Origin: Pirellula staleyi DSM 6068
Lineage (GTDB): Bacteria > Planctomycetota > Planctomycetia > Pirellulales > Pirellulaceae
Length of the DNA: 37,580 nt
NCBI GenBank assembly: GCA_945900945.1
Contig: CAMDKL010000044.1
Span: 1 to 37,580, forward strand
Direction: 5' to 3'
A model generated the notes under the pieces. It searched no databases, had not been told where the DNA came from, and saw nothing but the letters and a program-made list of their open reading frames with translations. Made by a program: the position numbers and the translations under genes. Of this stretch, positions 16,017-24,029 are shown one piece after another; position 1 is the first letter of the stretch; every line of letters starts with the position of its first letter.

Positions 16017-16706
16017 TCAAATAAGTGCGGTCTGTTGTGGCCCACTAGGGTCGCTTTTTTCTCGCACCAAACACACCCAATCATTCGCAGGCCCGTCTGG
16101 GGAATCACCGAGTGGTATTCGTCCGGGTCCAACTAACACACCTCCCACTACAAGATCTCCACCTCGATGCGGATCGAACCAATGGCTCTCGAAACTCCCA
16201 GCTGGCAACTCTAAATGTGTTGTCTTGCCGCTGAAGACAAAGATCGCATAGACCTCACTCGGTTTCGCTAAACACCATGCGAGTCCATCTTCGACAAGCT
16301 CGTCGTGCGACGTCATCTCGGTAAAGGGTAGATACTTGTGAAAAAAATCGATTGCGTGTGTAGTCCGTTTCACTAATTCTTCCTCAACGGCGAAAAACAG
16401 CATGGTACTGAGGACGGGCTTTGCGGATGACAAGCAGTCCGCAACCTGGGTCTGATCCCCCCAGTTCTTTACTACATAGCCACTCTTGGTATTACAGCCA
16501 CTCTTGGTATTACAGCCACGACCGCCCAACTGCTTCGCCAATTCATCGAGCTTGGCAGCATCCAATCCCATTTGCGATGGCGGTTGTTCTCGCCAAGAAT
16601 CCTGCGGAAACAGATTGACCAACGGATTGGTCAGGGCAGGAGACTGTCTTGCGCCTGCGACAGCTAATCCGCAGACGAAAATGAAAAAACAGGTCGCTTT
16701 TTGCAT
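16017..16706 (-). CDS. chimera: beta-lactamase-family N-terminus + collagen-binding-type C-terminus
   Basis: A 229-residue open frame from ATG 16706, which has GAGGGG upstream; a GTG at 16718 would add four residues. Residues 1-25 are a signal peptide. Residues about 46-112 (MGLDAAKLDELAKQL...GYVVKNWGD...CLSSAKPVLSTMLFFAVEEE) look like the start of a serine beta-lactamase/EstB-like hydrolase, with S93-x-x-K96 as the active-site motif. From about residue 117 the sequence changes to one like the C-terminal 'putative collagen-binding domain' of planctomycete glycosidase-like proteins (FFHKYLPFTEM, YCLAKP-like WCLAKPSEVYAIF, SHWFDPHRGGD, DWVCLVR). The rest of the beta-lactamase fold, including the YxN and KTG-type motifs, is absent, so hydrolase activity is unlikely. 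It is probably the product of a deletion joining two genes; it may or may not be expressed. It lies in the DUF1549/DUF1501 unit. Confidence 0.65.
   Translation of the reverse strand: MQKATCFFIFVCGLAVAGARQSPALTNPLVNLFPQDSWREQPPSQMGLDAAKLDELAKQLGGRGCNTKSGCNTKSGYVVKNWGDQTQVADCLSSAKPVLSTMLFFAVEEELVKRTTHAIDFFHKYLPFTEMTSHDELVEDGLAWCLAKPSEVYAIFVFSGKTTHLELPAGSFESHWFDPHRGGDLVVGGVLVGPGRIPLGDSPDGPANDWVCLVREKSDPSGPQQTALI
16478..16519. repeat. 18-bp tandem duplication inside the chimeric gene
   Basis: Two exact copies of agccactcttggtattac (16478-16495 and 16496-16513) are followed by the first six bases of a third. In the minus-strand protein this gives the direct repeat GCNTKS-GCNTKS-G at about residues 64-76. 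It keeps the reading frame. Confidence 0.9.
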
Positions 16707-16817
16707 ACCTAAATCCACCCCTCAAATCCTAGTTGCGCATTCATCGCCAGAACCGTATTAGAACATAATCGATCGCATTCTAACATGTGTCATCCCGGAC
16801 ATCGCTTGGACTATATA

Positions 16818-19800
16818 TCATTCCTTTCTGACTTGCGAAAACGATCCGTTTTCAATTGCAATCCAATGTGCGTTGACTTGCAACTCTGTATACGTTTCCC
16901 GGGTACCCGATGGCCAAACGATCTCAATTCGATCTACTTTCGATGCCGATCCAAGACCGAAGTGAAGTACCTTCTCGTTCGTAACCATGTATCCGCAACC
17001 AGCTATCAATTGTTGTGTCCACTCCTGACCCGCCACGGTCGCTATGACCTCCGCTCCTATCGCATCACGATGCGATCGTGTTCCAACGAGGCTAACTGCA
17101 AAATAGTTGCCAGATTCTGAATCGTTGCGAACAAGACTTGTCGGCTTCTCAAGATCCGTTGCAATAAAATCCTGCCGCCCATCTCGATTGAAATCGATCA
17201 AGGCCAAAGCGCGCCCCAATCGCTCGGTCTCAAAATACTGTCCAACTTCGTCTGAACGCCTTTCCGAAAATCGCGAATTCCCATCGCCGGAAAAGTATTG
17301 AGCTCGCATCCTAAAGGGAATTTCCGAATGCGACATGTCATCAATATGGCCGTTTAATACAATCAGATCTGCGGTTCCATCGGACTGCGCATCGATGAAC
17401 TGTGTACCGAACCCAAGCTTTTTCAGACTGGGCGCAACCAACCCCGAGGATCGCGTTGCATCGCGAAAGATACCGCTTGGCTGTTGCAAATAGAGGGTGT
17501 TGGTTTCATCATAGAAGTTCGTTACCAACAAATCGATCGAACCGTCTCGGTCGATGTCTCCCGTCGCAACCCCCATACACGCTTGAGCCTTTCCATCACC
17601 ATCGTACGCCAAGCCATTGAGTAATGCGTCGTCCTTGAATCGGATACCGAGTGGCGAACTGGGGTCCGGTTCCGTGGTCAACATCAAGTTAGCTACCTGA
17701 TCGTTTGCTACAAAGATCGAAGGGTAAAAATGATCTTTGAGTCGAAAAACAACCACACCCATCGCGTTGCCTTCCTGAATCGAGGGAGCGAGAACTTGAC
17801 TGCGAATGTCCCGAAACACACCCTTCGAATCGACCGCTAAGAGACGACCGTGAGAAGGCCGGAAATTGAGCGGAGAACAAGCACGAGGCATTCCTTTGTA
17901 TAAACAACGACGCGATGCTACGTCGTCTCCCTCGACATAGTTGGCATCGTAAATTTCAGCTACTCCGTCACCGTTGAGGTCGGCAATCGCTGCACTCACC
18001 GTCCAGTTGGCGGACTTAGACTCGATCAGGAAGGAGCCGTCGCGAAACGTTCCGTCACCTTGGTTGATCCAAAGCTGATTGATTCCGAAATTGCAAACGT
18101 AGACGTCCTCAAAGCCATCGCTATCGATATCTCCTATTGCAACCCCTTGACCAAATGCATGTTCGCTGACTCCTGCACGTTCCGTTACATCCTCAAATAC
18201 TGGAATACTAACTCCCATCGCTCCACTATTGCGTTTCAAGCAATCCGAATGCGATCGGTCGGAACCACCGGGTGGCCAATCGCTCCCCTGTGCGAGAAAC
18301 ACATCGGGCCATCCATCTCGGTCATAGTCAAGTATGCCGACACCACCGCCTGTTATCTCAAACATCCGCCGTCCATCTGCAAACGAAGAGCGCGAAGCAA
18401 AATAGGTAAAATCGAGTCCACCCGTGACTTCCGTGAATCTCACGGCTCGTGCTTCCAGACCTGAAGGGTTGGCTATCGAACCAGGATGGCTATTCACCGT
18501 ATCCCAAAGTGGCAACTTGAGCGATTGGATCCACTGAATATCGACAATATTCGCCTCCAATCGCGTTCGAGGTAATCGACGATCTAACATGGGTATGGCC
18601 TGTTCGGCAACTCGTCGCAATTCAACGTGCGTTGGATCGAACGAAAGCCCATATCGACTCCAGGCTGTGGATTCCCAAATGCGCCCGAGATCGAGTGTCT
18701 GCTGGGCAGCCAAGAGGATGGGTTCCAACCTCTCCTTCGACCTCATGATCTGTTCGTAATCTGCATTGGAGACTCGCTTTTGAACAACTGCTTGGCGCCC
18801 GGACCATTCGTTGGACATGATCCGTTCGAAAACGAAAGCGAGTTTTTCAAGTTGGGTAGCTCGCTTGGCAATGGGTATAATGCGGCTTGATTGATCTATG
18901 CTTGCGAGCACCTGAGCAAGCGCATTCAAGGCGGCTACATGATCTGGATCCAGACGGAGGGATTCGGAAAAACATCTTGCTGCTGCTTCTGGCTGTTCAT
19001 GATCGCGAGCCCACTCCCCTCGAATTAACCAAATGACTGGATGCAAATCAGCACCAACAGGGAGCGAGCGATTCCAAGATGCAATTCCATCGGGATCGAC
19101 TTGCTGCAAGAGCTTGCCAAGTTGCACATAGGCCTCAACTAAATTCGGAAATTGTTGGATTAGTTCCGTAAGCAGTCTTTTCGCTTCTGCGGTGGCTCCT
19201 TCACGCAACCGAATTCGCGCCAAGCCAAGTAGCGGCAATCGATCCTGAGGGGCCGCAGCGAGAAACTCCTTTAGCTCCTTTTCATTTTCAACCGGCATCG
19301 CGATGTTTCCCAAGTACAAGAGATGCTGTACGGTCGATCGGTTCTGCCGTGCCAATTCGAACAGGTGAGGGTACGCACGCCATCGCTGCCCGGACAGATT
19401 TAGCAAATAGATTAACCGGTCGCGAGCTTTCTCGCTTCCTGCATCAAGAGCGAGAGCTTGTTCCATTTTCTGAATGGTCGCCGACATTTGTCCCAGTTGA
19501 AGCGTCACTTCTCCAGCGGCCCAGCGAGCGACCGCCGCATCGCTTCTAGCAGAATCGGGTATGCGATCATAAAACCGAATTGCATCGGCATATTGCCTCA
19601 AGCGAGACGAAGACTCACCCGCCATCAACAATACGTTCGGTGCATCTTTTTGATGTCTTAGCAACTCGTGGCAGATTGCTAATGCCGTAACGTGATCGCC
19701 TCGTTGAAAAGCTCGCTTAGCTTCGGAATAAGTATTGTCGGCTCTAAGCGTTTGTCGCGTACCGAGCCACATGATGGTTGAAACGGCTGCAATCGCAATT

Positions 19801-19850
19801 GCGAATATCAGAACCAAACCAATCAAAATTAGCCACCGCGACAACCGCAT
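16818..19850 (-). CDS. TPR + FG-GAP/VCBS repeat + ASPIC/UnbV protein (CRTAC1-like)
   Basis: A 1010-residue protein with an N-terminal membrane anchor (about 7-29). Residues about 38-440 form a series of tetratricopeptide repeats (e.g. AKRAFQRGDHVTALAICHELLRH; AARCFSESLRLDPDHVAALNALAQ). From about 468 (FTEVTGGLDFTYF) there is a beta-propeller made of FG-GAP/VCBS repeats with calcium-binding-like DxDxDGxxD loops (ILDYDRDGWPDVFLA, IGDIDSDGFEDVYV, IADLNGDGVAEIY, TGDIDRDGSIDLLV, LIDFNRDGRQDFIA). The last 100 residues are the ASPIC/UnbV domain (GTRSHRDAIGAEV, HFGLG, VDRIEIVWPSGTRE). The architecture points to an exported, membrane-tethered protein for binding or scaffolding; no enzymatic motif is visible. 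It is the first gene of the unit that continues into the chimera and DUF1549/DUF1501. Confidence 0.9.
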   Translation of the reverse strand: MRLSRWLILIGLVLIFAIAIAAVSTIMWLGTRQTLRADNTYSEAKRAFQRGDHVTALAICHELLRHQKDAPNVLLMAGESSSRLRQYADAIRFYDRIPDSARSDAAVARWAAGEVTLQLGQMSATIQKMEQALALDAGSEKARDRLIYLLNLSGQRWRAYPHLFELARQNRSTVQHLLYLGNIAMPVENEKELKEFLAAAPQDRLPLLGLARIRLREGATAEAKRLLTELIQQFPNLVEAYVQLGKLLQQVDPDGIASWNRSLPVGADLHPVIWLIRGEWARDHEQPEAAARCFSESLRLDPDHVAALNALAQVLASIDQSSRIIPIAKRATQLEKLAFVFERIMSNEWSGRQAVVQKRVSNADYEQIMRSKERLEPILLAAQQTLDLGRIWESTAWSRYGLSFDPTHVELRRVAEQAIPMLDRRLPRTRLEANIVDIQWIQSLKLPLWDTVNSHPGSIANPSGLEARAVRFTEVTGGLDFTYFASRSSFADGRRMFEITGGGVGILDYDRDGWPDVFLAQGSDWPPGGSDRSHSDCLKRNSGAMGVSIPVFEDVTERAGVSEHAFGQGVAIGDIDSDGFEDVYVCNFGINQLWINQGDGTFRDGSFLIESKSANWTVSAAIADLNGDGVAEIYDANYVEGDDVASRRCLYKGMPRACSPLNFRPSHGRLLAVDSKGVFRDIRSQVLAPSIQEGNAMGVVVFRLKDHFYPSIFVANDQVANLMLTTEPDPSSPLGIRFKDDALLNGLAYDGDGKAQACMGVATGDIDRDGSIDLLVTNFYDETNTLYLQQPSGIFRDATRSSGLVAPSLKKLGFGTQFIDAQSDGTADLIVLNGHIDDMSHSEIPFRMRAQYFSGDGNSRFSERRSDEVGQYFETERLGRALALIDFNRDGRQDFIATDLEKPTSLVRNDSESGNYFAVSLVGTRSHRDAIGAEVIATVAGQEWTQQLIAGCGYMVTNEKVLHFGLGSASKVDRIEIVWPSGTRETYTELQVNAHWIAIENGSFSQVRKE

Positions 19851-19960
19851 TCAGCTCATCTCCACCTGTCGTGAAAGGTCTTTTTCCAACGCAACTGCGA
19901 AAATCCACATTTCATCGCTGCTGAAACATCCGATGAGCTAAATGCAACTCAGGCTTAGCT

Positions 19961-20962
19961 TCATTCGTTAACAATCCACAATCTCGCCAGTTCGGTCGGC
20001 ATGAAACGGTCTCCAGAAGTATCCAATCCAATTCGGACTTGCGTCTGCCGTCCATTCTTGGAAATCGAGTTTACCTTGCCCCCAAGCGGATCGGAACTTG
20101 GCTTTCGATCAACTCCGGCAGGTGCGATTCGAACGCGGACTCCTTGTTTGAGTCGCTTTGACTGTTCCTCTCCTTCGTTGAAGAGGGTTAATCCAAGAAT
20201 GGTCCCGTTGATTTCATCTACGTAGCCTGGTGCTCCATCCGCGCGGATGCGCTGCGAGTGAATCAATTTCTGTTCCGCTTGAAACTTCAGAAGACTTTCA
20301 TCATCGAGAAATACCTCCCAAGCCACACGAACTTTCCCTTTGCCAATGCCGTGGGTTTTCGTTCGCAGCTTGTCCATTTGGTGGATGTCGCTCAGTTTCG
20401 CCAATTGGCCACCTTTCCAAAAGCGAGTGTTTGTGTCGGTCTCGATCACAACACCTTTTTCGCGGATGAAGGTCATATCACCTTTGGCCCAAGTGGTCGT
20501 GAGCTTGCCAGTCGCAAGATCAATCTCATCGACGAAGAAATACTCGCCGTGGCCGTTCATCATGTTCATTTCGTCTTGGATGTAAGTCAGCCATACCCAT
20601 TCCCCCTTTTCATTTTCATGCAAACGAAAGATAGCTCGTTCGCCGACGCGAAAGTCATTCAAGTCGCCGAGCGTTGCGTGGTGCAGTAGCTCCGCGTAAG
20701 GTAAAACAATGAAGCTGACGACTTCGTCCGTACTCTCGCGACGGAATTTCCCAGTTCGTGTCGTGAGATCGAGATGGACAAGTTCTCCCCAGGGGCGCTG
20801 CATCTTGTCGATAGGAACGATAACTTTGCCCGGTATGATTTTGAGCGATGGCTTCGCTGGTGTGTCGTCGGCCCAGCATGCGACAGACAGCAGGGTCAGG
20901 CAGGCGCTAGGAATCCAAATGAGCTTGAGGGTATTGAGCCGAAATAATTTGTTTTGAATCAT
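19961..20962 (-). CDS. secreted protein, paralogue A of an operon pair
   Basis: About 333 residues from ATG 20962; an in-frame TTG at 20971 gives three more residues. The signal peptide ends near ACWA-DD (about residue 31). The protein is mostly beta-strand-like and belongs to no family I can name. It is homologous to the 405-residue protein encoded at 21397-22614: shared segments include GELxxxDxxxRxxxxR..., LPYxxLLHH/LPYGSIYYH, LGDLNDFRVG/LQDIPLGT, LDDESLLKFQAEQKLI.HSQRIRADGAPGYVDE against LDESSCQHAISQQLERHRNHIRERGLAGWVDN, and a C-terminal KVxSxSKxG. It is the last gene of the sigma-factor operon, its ATG lying 11 bp after the stop of the 131-residue gene. The role is unknown; location outside the cytoplasm is inferred from the signal. 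Confidence 0.8.
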   Translation of the reverse strand: MIQNKLFRLNTLKLIWIPSACLTLLSVACWADDTPAKPSLKIIPGKVIVPIDKMQRPWGELVHLDLTTRTGKFRRESTDEVVSFIVLPYAELLHHATLGDLNDFRVGERAIFRLHENEKGEWVWLTYIQDEMNMMNGHGEYFFVDEIDLATGKLTTTWAKGDMTFIREKGVVIETDTNTRFWKGGQLAKLSDIHQMDKLRTKTHGIGKGKVRVAWEVFLDDESLLKFQAEQKLIHSQRIRADGAPGYVDEINGTILGLTLFNEGEEQSKRLKQGVRVRIAPAGVDRKPSSDPLGGKVNSISKNGRQTQVRIGLDTSGDRFMPTELARLWIVNE

Positions 20963-20973
20963 GCTTTTCAAAG

Positions 20974-21369
20974 TCAGTGGTTAAATGAGAACTCGGTAAA
21001 ATTGAGCAAGCCCAAGAGGATATCCTCGTACACGCTCTGCCCTGTCGCATCGCCGACAAGGCTCTGCATGGCGGTCACTTCGTCTGCCGTTGGGCGACAG
21101 CTCAGGGTAAGAACGAATAACTCCTCGATGATCTCGGCGGAGGTCTCTCGAGACTCTATCCATTTCTGAATTTGACCGCCAGCAGCAAGTCGAGGTCGCA
21201 ACGTGTCGCCGACCGCCATGTGCAGCGTTTGGGAAAGAGTTGGCTCCGGTGAAGTAACTAGTTCGATCGCGTGAATCCCTGGCTTATTCTCATCTGCCAA
21301 TGCAGCAGCGGACTGAACGCAAGCTAGTAGCAGCGAAAGCCAAAAAATAGGGTAGCGTGTATTTGTCAT
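20974..21369 (-). CDS. stand-alone DUF1553 C-terminal tail with signal peptide
   Basis: 131 residues: a signal peptide (hydrophobic 8-24, cleavage near ALA-DE) followed by about 100 residues that match the extreme C-terminus of DUF1553 proteins. The match is visible inside this window: the protein encoded at 35526-37580 ends with EPSLSQSLHLLN...REMYLLAVCREPNTPE...AWEDLLWAMINTKEFLFNH, and this one has EPTLSQTLHMAV...EELFVLTLSCRPTADE...VYEDILLGLLNFTEFSFNH. The rest of DUF1553, DUF1549 and the cytochrome domain are absent. It lies between the two paralogous secreted proteins and is probably translated with them (27 bp after the 405-residue gene, 11 bp before the next ATG). It could be a functional single-domain partner or the remnant of a deleted DUF1553 gene; the own signal peptide and intact frame favour the former. 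Confidence 0.8.
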   Translation of the reverse strand: MTNTRYPIFWLSLLLACVQSAAALADENKPGIHAIELVTSPEPTLSQTLHMAVGDTLRPRLAAGGQIQKWIESRETSAEIIEELFVLTLSCRPTADEVTAMQSLVGDATGQSVYEDILLGLLNFTEFSFNH

Positions 21370-21396
21370 GTGTTTGTTGGTTTTGCCGCAAGGTCA

Positions 21397-22614
21397 TCAT
21401 TCACGCCCATGATACTGCTCTTCGCGTGGCAATGCGATCACTTTCCAACTGGCAGGATAGAATCGAACGATGCGGCGAGGGCGAAATCCCTCCAAAAGCA
21501 TGTCGCACTTTACTTGGATCTGCACGCCACTGCCTCCCGGCTCAACGGATACCTTCGCGATCTTTAAAATGTTTCCGCCTTTTCGATCGTTGACGGGGTC
21601 GTAAGTCATTAGGCTCTCTCGCGCGACTGCGATAGTCCCTTTGGGAGCCGATTGATTTTCGGGTTCGCGTGAGAGTGGCCAGCCAATAGGTTCCGCGATG
21701 ATTTTGGTTAACTCGCTAAACAAAGCGGGGTCCACTCCGCCAAAGAATGTAATCGTCACTATCTGTTCCGCATCGTCTACGTTGTCCACCCATCCGGCCA
21801 AGCCCCGTTCGCGGATGTGGTTTCGATGCCGCTCTAATTGTTGGCTGATCGCATGTTGGCAGCTCGATTCGTCGAGCCAGATATCAAGGATGCGTCCAGG
21901 ACCGTATAGCGTCACCCACGTCAGATTGAACATTACGCGTTGGCCGACTTCCAACGATGCTAGGCTTCCGTACCCATTTCCAACGAGGACCCGTGTGCCT
22001 GACATCAGATCAAACAGCTTGGGCTTTCCAATGGGAGTTCCATCTTGAATCAAGGTAACGGTAAGCTTATTTTTCACCAAATCGACAGCGTCAATTCTCC
22101 AGTTTTGATTTTGGCGGTTGTCGAGGCTGAAATCGTCCTCCAGCCGAAAGCATCGCGTGAAGTTCACATCCGGTGTGATCCGATTGTTGTGTGGCCCGTC
22201 CGGAGGTGGCGACTTGTCGTCTTTAGCTTTCTCATAAAACAACCCATGAAGGTGAGTGCCCAATGGGATGTCTTGCAATGCAGCCGGTGATCCATGATAG
22301 TAGATCGATCCATATGGCAGCATCGTGGCATCTATTGGCAAGTCCCAATCGCCGCGCTGTTGGCTGTCATTGCGGTCAACCCGCAAATAAAAGCGACGCT
22401 CCAAATGATCCTGCTTGATCAGCTCACCGGAAATCGGATGAGCTGAGTTCTCGGGCGGAAACTTGCCGCCTGCAAGTTGAAACCAACGAAGGGACTTGTC
22501 GGAGCTTGCATCGGTGCGAAAGGGGATTGGGTCCTGCGCATTCACAACCAATGCGGACATTGAAACGCAAATACTTATGAGGTAAACGAGAATCATTCGG
22601 TGTGCGCTGTACAT
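21397..22614 (-). CDS. secreted protein, paralogue B of an operon pair
   Basis: 405 residues with a signal peptide ending at about VNA-QD (residue 26); a second ATG at codon 7 (22596) is a possible start. The body is beta-rich, without catalytic or metal motif that I can identify, and is homologous to the 333-residue product of 19961-20962 over most of its length, with a longer central part (PPPDGPHNNRITPDVNFTRCFRLEDDF). Repeated short units of the type 'xGxVDxVDxxxxxVTITxFGG' suggest small beta-barrel modules. It starts 41 bp after the DUF1552 gene. Its place between DUF1552 and the DUF1553-tail protein suggests that it works with the cytochrome-type proteins of this operon, but the activity is unknown. 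Confidence 0.8.
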   Translation of the reverse strand: MYSAHRMILVYLISICVSMSALVVNAQDPIPFRTDASSDKSLRWFQLAGGKFPPENSAHPISGELIKQDHLERRFYLRVDRNDSQQRGDWDLPIDATMLPYGSIYYHGSPAALQDIPLGTHLHGLFYEKAKDDKSPPPDGPHNNRITPDVNFTRCFRLEDDFSLDNRQNQNWRIDAVDLVKNKLTVTLIQDGTPIGKPKLFDLMSGTRVLVGNGYGSLASLEVGQRVMFNLTWVTLYGPGRILDIWLDESSCQHAISQQLERHRNHIRERGLAGWVDNVDDAEQIVTITFFGGVDPALFSELTKIIAEPIGWPLSREPENQSAPKGTIAVARESLMTYDPVNDRKGGNILKIAKVSVEPGGSGVQIQVKCDMLLEGFRPRRIVRFYPASWKVIALPREEQYHGRE

Positions 22615-22655
22615 CGGTTGCTAATTGGCCTCCCCGTATTCGGAAATTGGTATCG

Positions 22656-24023
22656 TTAGGAAGCAATCTCCGAGATAGCACCTACGCTGTCTTGAAAATG
22701 CTCGGTCTCCACATCCATCCTTTGCAACATTGTCAAGAGTAGGTTGCTTAGTCGCGCGTTGGCGTCTATCGGGCGAGAACAGATGCGATAGTGACCGATC
22801 GCATCGGCGACGTTATAGCTGCCAACCTTAGGCAGATTGAAGTCAACGTGTTGGCCATGTTTGAGTCCCAATGCCCGTCCACCTGCAAGCAGCGTAGGCA
22901 GATTGGCGTTGCCATGACTATGGCCATACGCCATACCACTACCCCAAAGCACCTGCGTCGTATCTAGAAGCGTGTTGCCTTGCTCCTTGTGTGCCTTTAG
23001 CTGATCGAGGAAGTAGCTGAATTGCTCAACCAAAAACGTATCGGTCTGGGTGAGACGTCGAAGTTGCTCGGGATCACCGTTGTGATGAGACAAACCATGA
23101 CGCGTCTGAGAAATACCGATATCGGGAATGGACCCACCATTCGATTCGCTACAAATCATGCATGTGATCACTCGAGTCGAATCCGTGCGCAAAGCCAGCA
23201 CCATGAGGTCGTAGAAGAGTCGGTGGTATTCTCCAACTTGGCTAATATCCAGTTTGCGAGTCAGCCGTGCCTCGTCTGAAGCGTCGACCTTCGGCTTCGG
23301 AGTATCTAACCAAGAGTCGGCTCTTTCCGTTCGCTCCTCCACTTGGCGTACTGCCGTCAGGTACTCATCAAGTTTCGTACGATCGCTATTACCGAGTTTG
23401 CGACTAACTCTTTGGGCATCCTCTAAAACGCCATCCAAAATGCTCGTGCGTTTAGTCAATCGTCGCCGAATTGTTTCCTTGCTATCCTTGTCTATTCCGA
23501 ACAGTAGGTTGAAAATGTTGCGAGCATTGCGTTCGGCTGGAATCTGAATTCCGTCACGAGACCATGCGAGCGAATGGCCCTCGATCGCCATTTCCAGCGA
23601 TGCAAACCTAGTTGACTTGCCTTGAACCTCGGCCATTAGTTGATCTGCGGATACGGTATTTCGAAAAGCGCCGCCATCACCCGGTACGTCCGCACCCGTC
23701 AGCCAAACCTTGTCGCAATTATGATGCTTGCCGATAACCTTGGGATGGTGCAGACCGCTAATGGGTGTGACGTCATCACGATGCCGTTCCAACGACGCGA
23801 GCGGTTGGGTCAACTCGTAATCCTTTCCCGCTTTTTCGATCTGCCAAGTCAGTGTGTTGACTCCATTGGGGATGTAGAGAAAAACGCTCCGTTTCGGCTT
23901 GGTCGGTGTCGGCAAATTGCCAGTTGCCATGCATTCGAGCATGGGCAGGGCGATCGTGACGCCAGCCCCACGCAATATTTGGCGGCGATTGAGTTGCCAT
24001 CGGCTGGTGCTAATGTGATTCAT
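22656..24023 (-). CDS. DUF1552 protein, Tat-exported
   Basis: A 455-residue DUF1552 protein. The N-terminus has a twin-arginine signal ([19 protein letters not shown], about residues 11-29). Family landmarks are [12 protein letters not shown] near 45-56, [10 protein letters not shown], the LTGADVPG segment, [16 protein letters not shown] and [25 protein letters not shown] in the C-terminal third, rich in conserved His and Asn. DUF1552 proteins are nearly always found beside DUF1587/1592/1588/1585 proteins, as here (6 bp after that gene), and are thought to form a functional pair with them; no enzymatic activity has been established to my knowledge. The product should be folded in the cytoplasm and exported by Tat, possibly with a cofactor. 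Confidence 0.92.
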   Translation of the reverse strand: MNHISTSRWQLNRRQILRGAGVTIALPMLECMATGNLPTPTKPKRSVFLYIPNGVNTLTWQIEKAGKDYELTQPLASLERHRDDVTPISGLHHPKVIGKHHNCDKVWLTGADVPGDGGAFRNTVSADQLMAEVQGKSTRFASLEMAIEGHSLAWSRDGIQIPAERNARNIFNLLFGIDKDSKETIRRRLTKRTSILDGVLEDAQRVSRKLGNSDRTKLDEYLTAVRQVEERTERADSWLDTPKPKVDASDEARLTRKLDISQVGEYHRLFYDLMVLALRTDSTRVITCMICSESNGGSIPDIGISQTRHGLSHHNGDPEQLRRLTQTDTFLVEQFSYFLDQLKAHKEQGNTLLDTTQVLWGSGMAYGHSHGNANLPTLLAGGRALGLKHGQHVDFNLPKVGSYNVADAIGHYRICSRPIDANARLSNLLLTMLQRMDVETEHFQDSVGAISEIAS

Positions 24024-24029
24024 CAGTGA

